A stretch of DNA of 8,858 bases from Xanthobacteraceae bacterium (GTDB lineage Bacteria; Pseudomonadota; Alphaproteobacteria; Rhizobiales; Xanthobacteraceae), in the NCBI GenBank assembly GCA_030037185.1, contig JASHRR010001037.1:1-8858 (forward strand), in the 5' to 3' direction. Of this stretch, positions 1 through 5,493 are shown piece by piece. Both the position numbers and the translations under genes were made by a program. Below the pieces are notes generated by a model, which was not told where the DNA came from, made no database searches, and was given only the letters and a program-made list of their open reading frames with translations. The number at the start of each line of letters is the position of its first letter. Position 1 is the first letter of the stretch.

Positions 1-37
1 GGCCTGCGCGTACGGTCTCACATCACTGACAAATTGT

Positions 38-388
38 CTAATCTTGGCACGGCCATTTGTTGCGCATCGCCGCGAGCGCAACCAGTCGGAAATCCTGACC
101 GGCGGCGTCCGGGTTTGCATCAATGAAGCCGCTGATCGCTTGCACAATCTGTTCAGGCGTTGCCGTAGTTGGATGACAAAACTTGAGATCGTCGGGCAGC
201 ACCCGGCTGACAAACGACAGGGTCGCAACAATTCCCATGCAGCGACCGCCGGTAGGACTTTGCGTATCTGTTTTCAGTGCTGCAATGCAGTGCGGCAGCA
301 TGGCCTGAGCACTGGCGGTGTCTTGGCCGAACGCAGCTGACACGTTCAATGTCAGCGCAAGCAACGAGATCGAGATCAAAGAACGCAT
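38..388 (-). CDS. Secreted Rap1a/Tai-like small protein
   Basis: A 116-residue protein that I assign to the Rap1a/Tai family, known from type VI secretion immunity proteins but common in Rhizobiales genomes without an obvious cognate effector. Residues 1-21 form a signal peptide: basic start, hydrophobic core LISISLLALTL, likely cleavage near VSA-AFG. The mature part is about 95 residues with four cysteines (C34, C50, C71, C114), as expected of a disulfide-stabilised periplasmic protein. Family-like landmarks are GGRCMGI, a Cys-His-Pro followed by a Gln-rich helix (CHPTTATPEQIVQ), NPDA, and the terminal WPC. I chose the ATG at 388 because GGGGG lies about 7 nt upstream and the signal peptide begins there; a TTG at 412 would add eight residues. 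No effector or T6SS gene is in view, so an immunity role is not supported here. The family call is fairly secure and the function is unknown. Confidence 0.75.
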   Translation of the reverse strand: MRSLISISLLALTLNVSAAFGQDTASAQAMLPHCIAALKTDTQSPTGGRCMGIVATLSFVSRVLPDDLKFCHPTTATPEQIVQAISGFIDANPDAAGQDFRLVALAAMRNKWPCQD

Positions 389-466
389 TACAACCCCCGC
401 ACGAGCGCTCAATCACCAAACAACATCGCTATATCGGCATCCCGGCCGGTATGGCAGTCGCCGGAT

Positions 467-507
467 GCGCACCGCGACCAAGTCGTCGCCACCAACGGGC
501 GGTGCGC
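467..507. repeat. 9-bp perfect inverted repeat, wide loop
   Basis: GCGCACCGC (467-475) is the exact reverse complement of GCGGTGCGC (499-507), separated by 23 nt. It sits in the 153-bp gap between the lyase-like stop and the Rap1a-like start. It could be a stable RNA hairpin at the 3' end of the lyase-like transcript or a protein-binding dyad. No T-run follows on either strand, so it is not a classical intrinsic terminator. Confidence 0.4.
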
Positions 508-525
508 CTGCCACGGTTCGGCGAA

Positions 526-541
526 CAATCGCGCCCGATTG
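526..541 (-). terminator. Hairpin directly after lyase-like stop codon
   Basis: On the minus strand the TAG at 544-542 is followed at once by CAATCG, a GGCG tetraloop and CGATTG, then TTCG. The six-base stem is perfect. The trailing T-tract is weak, so intrinsic termination is possible but not certain; it may instead protect the 3' end. Confidence 0.35.
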
Positions 542-1540
542 CTAGCGTTCCGGAGCCGAGGCGCTGGGTAGGTTATACTTCCGGGAGCGCGCATTGAGTT
601 CTTCGACCCGCTCAACCATGCGCGAAGTCTCCCGGCTCAGAGCGCCTTTTTGCGCTTCCGTCATTCGTCCGGTGCCTTTCAATTCGGCCAGGGCTTTGTC
701 GACGGCTCCGAGCGCAATGTTCACCACCGGCGGGGTCTGGCCGATGGCGATTCGGGCTGCCTTCATGGCGGCTGGAGATGCCGGCACATTGGCGCCGCCG
801 ATCACCGCCATCAGCGGTTTCTTGATCATGTCGGCTGCCTTGACATAGTCCTGCGCGGTAGGCAATCCAATCCACACGGCGTCGGCACCGGCCTCGGCGT
901 AGGCGGCGGCCCGATCGAGCATCTCGGTGTAGGAATTGTTGGGAGTGGGAGCAAGGCAGCGCGCGATAAGAACCATATCCGTCCGCGCGTCCGCCGCAGC
1001 GTGGATATTGTCGATCATTCTGGCTTTAGGAAAGACACCCGGCACCGAATAGGCAGTGGCGCGGTTGAGGGGCATTCGGTCATCAAAAGCCGCGCAGGCG
1101 ATGCCGCCTCTTTCGGCCTGTTTGGCGAAGCGGTAGACATTGAGGGGAGTGGCGCCGAAATCGTCCACATCTGCGAGCACCGGAATGTCTACGTTCGCGG
1201 CGATGACACTGTCATATTCAATAATCTCGGACACCGTGACAACCGCCTGGTCCGGCAGGGCGAGTAATTCCAGATTGGTGGCGCTGCTGCCAACAAACAC
1301 ACCCTTGAATCCGTGCCCCTCGATCAGACGAGCCGTCAGGACATCATAAGCGTTGGCACAGATTAGCGGCTCCGGGCCATTCATCAACTCGCGAAAGCGT
1401 GCACCCATTGATTTGGGCGCCGGGCGCGCCTGCGGCTCAGCATCAGCTGCGGAGAGCGGACCGGCAGCCGCCATCAATCCCGACGCTGCCAGTCCCGCTA
1501 CCTGGACAAACTCGCGTCTATTCGTACGTCTGGCCATCAT
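542..1540 (-). CDS. Tat-exported isocitrate lyase/PEP mutase superfamily protein
   Basis: A 332-residue TIM-barrel protein of the isocitrate lyase/phosphoenolpyruvate mutase superfamily, whose members make or break C-C or C-P bonds of small 2-oxo acids using Mg2+. Residues 1-32 look like a twin-arginine signal (TNRREFVQ, then a hydrophobic stretch ending LSAADA), so export folded to the periplasm is inferred, which is unusual for a family that normally acts in the cytoplasm. The metal-binding strand is ADVDDFG (D124, D126). The canonical Glu-Asp is replaced by Asp-Asp (D153-D154). The conserved Arg strand reads LIARCLA (R194) where relatives have ARTDA. AYAEAGAD (213-220) is a clear family signature. 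The isocitrate lyase KKCGH motif is absent, so true isocitrate lyase is unlikely. GAGGGG lies 2 nt before ATG 1540 and 5 nt before ATG 1537; the latter may be the real start. Substrate unknown. Confidence 0.85.
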   Translation of the reverse strand: MMARRTNRREFVQVAGLAASGLMAAAGPLSAADAEPQARPAPKSMGARFRELMNGPEPLICANAYDVLTARLIEGHGFKGVFVGSSATNLELLALPDQAVVTVSEIIEYDSVIAANVDIPVLADVDDFGATPLNVYRFAKQAERGGIACAAFDDRMPLNRATAYSVPGVFPKARMIDNIHAAADARTDMVLIARCLAPTPNNSYTEMLDRAAAYAEAGADAVWIGLPTAQDYVKAADMIKKPLMAVIGGANVPASPAAMKAARIAIGQTPPVVNIALGAVDKALAELKGTGRMTEAQKGALSRETSRMVERVEELNARSRKYNLPSASAPER

Positions 1541-1608
1541 CGCCCCTCGAAGGTTGTGATCGTCACGCTCGGCTAAATCGACATTACCAGATGACTCGGT
1601 CGAAGCGG

Positions 1609-1637
1609 AATATACCGATTTTCCGGGGCCCGCTGAA
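1609..1637 (-). promoter_or_regulatory. Possible promoter of lyase-like gene
   Basis: On the minus strand TTCAGC (1637-1632) and TATATT (1614-1609) are 17 nt apart, giving a leader of about 60 nt before the start at 1540. The -10 is good and the -35 matches only three of six consensus bases. A short palindrome GTGA-TCG-TCAC lies downstream at 1556-1566. Confidence 0.25.
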
Positions 1638-1647
1638 GGGGATCTCG

Positions 1648-1677
1648 AAAAATGCCGTCGCCGCCGTCTGCCGGCAT
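1648..1677 (-). terminator. Intrinsic terminator candidate after the hydrolase gene
   Basis: Read on the minus strand, ATGCCG (1677-1672) pairs with CGGCAT (1657-1652) across a GC-rich 14-nt loop and is followed directly by a T-run ending at 1648. It lies about 165 nt past the hydrolase stop and upstream of the lyase-like promoter candidate, so it would separate the two transcripts. The rest of the 300-nt gap 1541-1840 shows no supported gene; an open minus-strand frame there has a low-complexity, Arg/Pro-rich product and overlaps the hydrolase 3' end. Confidence 0.4.
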
Positions 1678-1840
1678 CTCAGCCCAGGATCGAAACGGGA
1701 ACAAAGCGCAAATCGCTGCTGACGGCATTTCCTTTCTTGCGGGGGGCCTCATTGGTCGACGCACAATTCGCCAGAAGATGAACGCGCCGCTTGCCCGCTG
1801 TGCAATGCAAGCAGCGCGTTGCGGGATGTGGAGGAACGCC

Positions 1841-2905
1841 TCAGTTCTTGGCGACGGCGGCGCTCTGGCTGAGCCAATCGATGATGAGATCGGCAATCTT
1901 CAGATTGTTCTTGTCCATCATCATCATATGGCCGTTGCCCTTGATGCCCAGCGCGGGCAGGTACATGAACTTTGCGGTCCCCCCGGCGCCGTTGATGGCC
2001 GCGACCGATTCGTTGCACAGCTTGCGGCGCTCATCATTGTTGGGGCCGGTCGAGCCTTCCGTGTAGTCGCCGAACACGATGAGCGTCGGCACGTGGCGGA
2101 AGGATTTCGACACGTCATCGGCGCTGAGCGGCCCGCAGCTGCCCTCGACATCGACGAAGGCGCGCACCTTGTCGGCATGCTGGCGGATGAGGTCGAGCCC
2201 GTAGGCGCCCGATTGGGAATGCACCAGCACGATCGCGGGCCCGGTCTTGTCGAGGAGCGCCCCGAGCGCCTTGACGGTATTGGCGCCGCCGCCCGCGAGC
2301 ATGGTCTCGGTGTTGGGCACGAGCTGCGCGTAATACTGGTCCTGCGCCTCGACCGGGAATTGACCTCCTTCGTAGCGCGTCGGATATTGCGAGCCGAAGC
2401 GGAAATTCGCGAAGGCGCGCTCGCGGGTGAACAGCGGTACTGAGGGCAGGAGGGAAGCATTGGATTCCCGTCGCGCCCGGTTGATCGGGGTGGGATCGAA
2501 GCCCGAACGGCCGCGACCGACATGGTCGACGACATAGACCGGGAAATTCTTGCGCGCGAAATAGGTTGCCCAACCTTCGCGACCGTCAGGCGTGGTCTCA
2601 TAGGTGACGCCGGTGTGACCCGATCCGTGCACCATCACGATGGGCGGTGCGGAGACGTTCTTGGGGATACGGTATTGCACATACATCTGGTCGATCATGA
2701 TGTGGCCCGGCGGCGCCGCTCCGGTCGGGGGCGAATCCGGAAATGCGGTCGCGGCCGCCTGTCCGCCGACGAAGAAAACCCCCTCGTCCTGGAGCTCCAG
2801 CGGGCCGCCGAGCGAGCCGGCCGCCGCCGCGGTGATCACGCCCGCAGTCAGGCCGGCGGTTAGCAAGATGATGCTCGTCGTGCACAGGTTTGCATTTGCG
2901 CTCAT
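1841..2905 (-). CDS. Secreted alpha/beta hydrolase (esterase-like)
   Basis: A 354-residue serine hydrolase of the alpha/beta-hydrolase fold, probably an esterase or lipase-like enzyme. Residues 1-29 are a signal peptide or N-terminal anchor (core SIILLTAGLTAGVITAAAA). The oxyanion-hole motif is VHGSGH (92-97). The cap and strand-4 region VVDHVGRGRSG (125-135) is typical. The nucleophile elbow is LVHSQSG with S230 the likely nucleophile, in a variant where Val takes the usual first Gly position. D280 in VFGD is the likely acid and H326 in GNGH the base, followed by four consecutive Met. I chose ATG 2905 because GGGAGGA lies about 7 nt upstream and the signal peptide begins there; the frame is open up to 3160, but the extra 85 residues look untranslated. 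It is divergent from the PQQ dehydrogenase across 328 bp. Whether it supplies that enzyme's alcohol substrate is speculative. Confidence 0.88.
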   Translation of the reverse strand: MSANANLCTTSIILLTAGLTAGVITAAAAGSLGGPLELQDEGVFFVGGQAAATAFPDSPPTGAAPPGHIMIDQMYVQYRIPKNVSAPPIVMVHGSGHTGVTYETTPDGREGWATYFARKNFPVYVVDHVGRGRSGFDPTPINRARRESNASLLPSVPLFTRERAFANFRFGSQYPTRYEGGQFPVEAQDQYYAQLVPNTETMLAGGGANTVKALGALLDKTGPAIVLVHSQSGAYGLDLIRQHADKVRAFVDVEGSCGPLSADDVSKSFRHVPTLIVFGDYTEGSTGPNNDERRKLCNESVAAINGAGGTAKFMYLPALGIKGNGHMMMMDKNNLKIADLIIDWLSQSAAVAKN

Positions 2906-2910
2906 GATGA

Positions 2911-2918
2911 AATCCTCC
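2911..2918 (-). promoter_or_regulatory. Shine-Dalgarno setting the hydrolase start
   Basis: On the minus strand TGGGAGGATTTCATC precedes the ATG at 2905. The GGGAGGA core is nearly full consensus at about 7-nt spacing, which argues against any longer upstream start. Confidence 0.6.
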
Positions 2919-3141
2919 CAGGGAGTTGCGATCCGGGAACTTCGCCCAAGACTGCGCTCAGCGCTGTGACGGTCGGCAGCGGCGTTGCCGCACCCAACCG
3001 AGAACTGCTTAATAGCATGCAAAGACAGCCCGGAGTTAGCGTAAGTCGAGGTATCCTTGGCGAGAAATGACCCGCCCGGTCTGGAGTGCTTGATTGCCCG
3101 ATCACAGGCGAGCGGCACTGCCCGGGTCAGCAGGATTGCGT

Positions 3142-3147
3142 TATGAT
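3142..3147 (+). promoter_or_regulatory. Possible -10 box for the PQQ dehydrogenase
   Basis: TATGAT at 3142-3147 differs from the -10 consensus by one base and would start RNA near 3154, giving a leader of about 80 nt. No convincing -35 hexamer is seen 16-18 nt upstream, so an activator or another sigma factor would be needed. Confidence 0.25.
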
Positions 3148-3153
3148 GGCTCT

Positions 3154-3175
3154 CGGACACCCGCGGTGTTGTCCG
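3154..3175. promoter_or_regulatory. 22-bp inverted repeat, operator candidate
   Basis: CGGACA (3154-3159) and TGTCCG (3170-3175) are perfect inverted arms around ten bases that contain the palindrome CCGCGG. The arm centres are 16 bp apart, about one and a half helical turns. It lies 58 bp upstream of the PQQ dehydrogenase start and just downstream of the possible -10 box at 3142-3147, where a repressor could block initiation. It could also fold as an RNA hairpin in the leader. Confidence 0.4.
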
Positions 3176-3233
3176 CGCCTTCGATCATACTGATGCCGGC
3201 GCTCGCGCCAAACTCGCGATGGGAGGACCAAAC

Positions 3234-4997
3234 ATGGCACGCTTCTCCGCAGTCCGAATTCCGGGGACCTCGACGGGACTCAATGCGACACCCGGCGCGG
3301 CCATCCGCGCCGCCGCTCTCGCGACCACCGTGCTGGGGCCGGTGGCGCCTTGCTGGGCGGCCGAGGTGACGGCGGACCGGCTGGTCAATGCCGACAGGGA
3401 ACCGCAGAACTGGCTGATGAACCACCGCACCTATGACGGCCAGCGGTTCTCCCCGCTCGCCCGGATCGACCGGGGCAACGTCAAGAACCTCAAGCTCGCC
3501 TATGCGGTTCCGCTCGGCGGGGCGGCAGGCAATGAATCGGTGGAGGCGACCCCGCTCGTCGAGAATGGCTTCCTCTACATCACCGACGGCTGGGGCGTCC
3601 TCTACAAGATCGATGGCACCTCCGGCGAGGTCGGCCGCATCGTCTGGCGCATGGACCCCAAGCAGGAGAAGCCGGCCAATAATCGCGGCGCGGCGTTTTG
3701 GGGCAATCTCGTCATTTCGCCCGCCAACTGGCCGGCGCGCATCATCGCGACTGACAAGGAGACCGGCAAGGTCGTGTGGGAAACAAACGTCTCCTTCGGC
3801 GAGGCGCAGCTGCGCATCACCGCAGCCCCCCTCGCGATCAAGGACAAGATTATCATCGGAGCATCTGGCGGCGACAGCGGGGTGCGCGATTGGGTCGCGA
3901 GCCTGGACGCGGCAACGGGCAAGGTCTTGTGGCGCAAGTTCACCATTCCGGCGCCGGGCGAGCCCGGCAGCGAGACCTGGAAGGGCACCAACAATGCCTG
4001 GCAGACCGGCGGCGGCGCCGTCTGGGTGACCGGCACCTACGATCCGGACACGAACCAGACCATCTGGGGCACCGGCAATCCGGTGCCGATGTTCGATCCG
4101 ACTTATCGACCTGGCGACAATCTTTACACCAACAGCGCCATATCCTGGGATCCCGAGACCGGTGCCATGAACTGGTATTTTCAGTACACGCCCGGCGACT
4201 TATGGGATTACGACGAGGTCGGCACCCATATTCTGATCGACAGCGAGGTTGCCGGCCAGTCGCGCAAGCTCGTCACGCACTCGGCGCGCAACGGTCACCT
4301 CTACACGATGGACCGCCACAATGGGCAGATCATCGGCGCCAAGCCCTATATGGAGGTCAACTGGACCAAGGGAATCGATCAGAAGACCGGCAAGCCGATC
4401 GAGTACAACCCCAGCAATGACATTCAGACCTATGCGGGCGTCGGCAACCTCACGCCGGGCGCGCCGCTCAAGCAGGTCTGTCCGTCCATCCAGGGCGGCA
4501 ACAATTATTGGCCAAGCTCTTACAGTCCGAGGACCAGGCTCATCTACATTCCGGCCTTGACGGGCTGCCATAATGTCGAGGTCGATCGGACCAAGCACAA
4601 TGCCGAGCGCGGCTGGAATGGCGGCAACGCCAGCGCGGTCGGGCGCATGGAAAGCAACCTCACGGCCGTCGATCCGGTGACCCAGGAGATCAAGAAGAAC
4701 CTCCACCTGCCGTACCCGAACTTTTCCGGCGTGCTGTCCACCGGCGGCGGCCTCGTCTTCGTCGGCCTGATGGATGGCACCGTGGCAGCATTGGACGACA
4801 CCTCGCTCGACGAATTGTGGAAGATCAATATCGGGTCCGCTTTCTCGGCGCCGCCCATGACCTTTGAGGTCAACGGCAAGCAATATGTGGCGATCGCGTC
4901 GGGAACGGACCCGGCGAGTGGCAAGCGCCGGCGGGCCAATGCGCCGGAACTCAATGAACAACGCAACGCCACGGTGTTATACGTGTTTGGACTGTGA
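3234..4997 (+). CDS. Periplasmic PQQ-dependent alcohol dehydrogenase (methanol/ethanol family)
   Basis: A 587-residue eight-bladed propeller quinoprotein that oxidises primary alcohols in the periplasm using PQQ and passes electrons to a cytochrome c. Residues 1-43 are a signal peptide ending PCWAA. Family landmarks are NWLMNHRTYDGQRFSPL (59-75), GASGGDSGVRDW (209-220), WQTGGGAVWVTGTYDP (256-271), WGTGNP (278-283, metal-ligand Asn282), GDLWDYDEVGTH (321-332, catalytic Asp325), VCPSIQGGNNYWP (415-427) and GGGLVFVGLMDG (504-515). There is no C-terminal haem-binding CxxCH, so it is a type I enzyme. Asp327, two after the catalytic Asp, is the signature linked to lanthanide-using members. Two oddities: Asp214 replaces the metal-binding Glu, and the vicinal Cys-Cys pair before RGAA (149-154) is missing. 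I chose ATG 3234, as GGGAGGA (3221-3227) sits about 6 nt before it; 3219 overlaps that site. No cytochrome or PQQ-synthesis gene is in view. Confidence 0.9.
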   Translation: MARFSAVRIPGTSTGLNATPGAAIRAAALATTVLGPVAPCWAAEVTADRLVNADREPQNWLMNHRTYDGQRFSPLARIDRGNVKNLKLAYAVPLGGAAGNESVEATPLVENGFLYITDGWGVLYKIDGTSGEVGRIVWRMDPKQEKPANNRGAAFWGNLVISPANWPARIIATDKETGKVVWETNVSFGEAQLRITAAPLAIKDKIIIGASGGDSGVRDWVASLDAATGKVLWRKFTIPAPGEPGSETWKGTNNAWQTGGGAVWVTGTYDPDTNQTIWGTGNPVPMFDPTYRPGDNLYTNSAISWDPETGAMNWYFQYTPGDLWDYDEVGTHILIDSEVAGQSRKLVTHSARNGHLYTMDRHNGQIIGAKPYMEVNWTKGIDQKTGKPIEYNPSNDIQTYAGVGNLTPGAPLKQVCPSIQGGNNYWPSSYSPRTRLIYIPALTGCHNVEVDRTKHNAERGWNGGNASAVGRMESNLTAVDPVTQEIKKNLHLPYPNFSGVLSTGGGLVFVGLMDGTVAALDDTSLDELWKINIGSAFSAPPMTFEVNGKQYVAIASGTDPASGKRRRANAPELNEQRNATVLYVFGL

Positions 4998-5493
4998 TCG
5001 AACGCGGTGCCGCAGCGGTTGGAGCCTGCGTGGCGGCCCCTCGCATACCCGGACGACCGTGGCGCGCCTATTCTGCCCGGTGGGCGCCGGGGTCACAGGT
5101 GGTTGGCGTGCGGCATCGATCCTGTCCACTTCAGTCGCGACGAGCTCTCACGTTCTCGGCAGTCGTGAAGCGGCGATGCCATGCCGGCGCCTCCACCCGT
5201 TATTCTTTGGTCAAGGTTTGCGGATCGAAGGCTCAATTCCCCATCGGGGCCGTGGCGGCCCTTCGCTCCCTGGCTAGCCTCCTACGGTCCCCTGGGGCCG
5301 TTTGGGGTGCTGAGGGCCCATCTGCCGTCTGGCGTATGCGGACGGGGTCATCGCATTCGCGGCGATTGCCTTTTGACACTCGGCAACGCTTGATCAGCCC
5401 GCCGACCCCGTGGTGAACGCGTGCGAGGCGGAAAAATGCCACAAACACCTCGATTCAATCGGCATTGAACCATAACAGCGCCCGGCGAGTGCC
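4998..5493. other. Non-coding stretch between PQQ dehydrogenase and TPR-sulfotransferase
   Basis: No gene is supported in these 496 bases. Frames are short, interrupted and without recognisable motifs or good ribosome sites. The only structure I see is a pair of GC-rich hairpins at 5247-5303. An isolated TTGACA at 5374-5379 has no good -10 at 16-18 nt. Confidence 0.5.
5247..5303 (+). terminator. Two tandem GC-rich hairpins
   Basis: The first is GGGCCG-TGG-CGGCCC (5247-5261), a perfect 6-bp stem with a 3-nt loop followed by TT. The second is CGGTCC-CCTG-GGGCCG (5285-5300), a 6-bp stem with one G-U pair followed by TTT. They lie about 250-300 nt past the PQQ dehydrogenase stop. Together they could end or protect its transcript, although both T-tracts are short. 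Confidence 0.3.

Noticed and set aside
28..38. GACAA-A-TTGTC palindrome after the Rap1a-like stop
   Set aside because: Five-base arms with a single-base centre cannot fold as a terminator hairpin, and the length is within chance.
650..1267. Long plus-strand open frame (205 codons) opposite the lyase-like gene
   Set aside because: It lies entirely antisense to a clear family member, and its product is a Gly/His/Arg-rich sequence with no motif. It is a high-GC shadow.
1556..1566. GTGA-TCG-TCAC as a CRP/FNR-type site
   Set aside because: The spacer is 3 nt instead of the 6 (CRP, TGTGA-N6-TCACA) expected, and it lies inside the leader near the start codon.
1652..2443. Plus-strand open frame of 263 codons opposite the hydrolase
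   Set aside because: Antisense to conserved hydrolase motifs, no ribosome site and no recognisable domain.
2906..3160. N-terminal extension of the hydrolase by 85 residues
   Set aside because: A strong GGGAGGA site and a signal peptide mark the start at 2905, and the extension has no domain and occupies the divergent promoter region.
3345..3362. Cys40 in the PQQ dehydrogenase leader as a lipoprotein attachment site
   Set aside because: The residue before Cys is Pro (VAPC), which breaks the lipobox, so an ordinary signal peptide fits better.
4200..4961. Minus-strand open frame of 253 codons opposite the PQQ dehydrogenase
   Set aside because: Antisense to the conserved propeller motifs and lacks any family signature.
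5327..5474. Readable frame just upstream of the TPR-sulfotransferase (RLAYADGVIAFAAIAF then a stop, continuing after it)
   Set aside because: An internal stop, unbiased third codon positions and no similarity that I recognise. Could be a gene relic, but chance is likelier.
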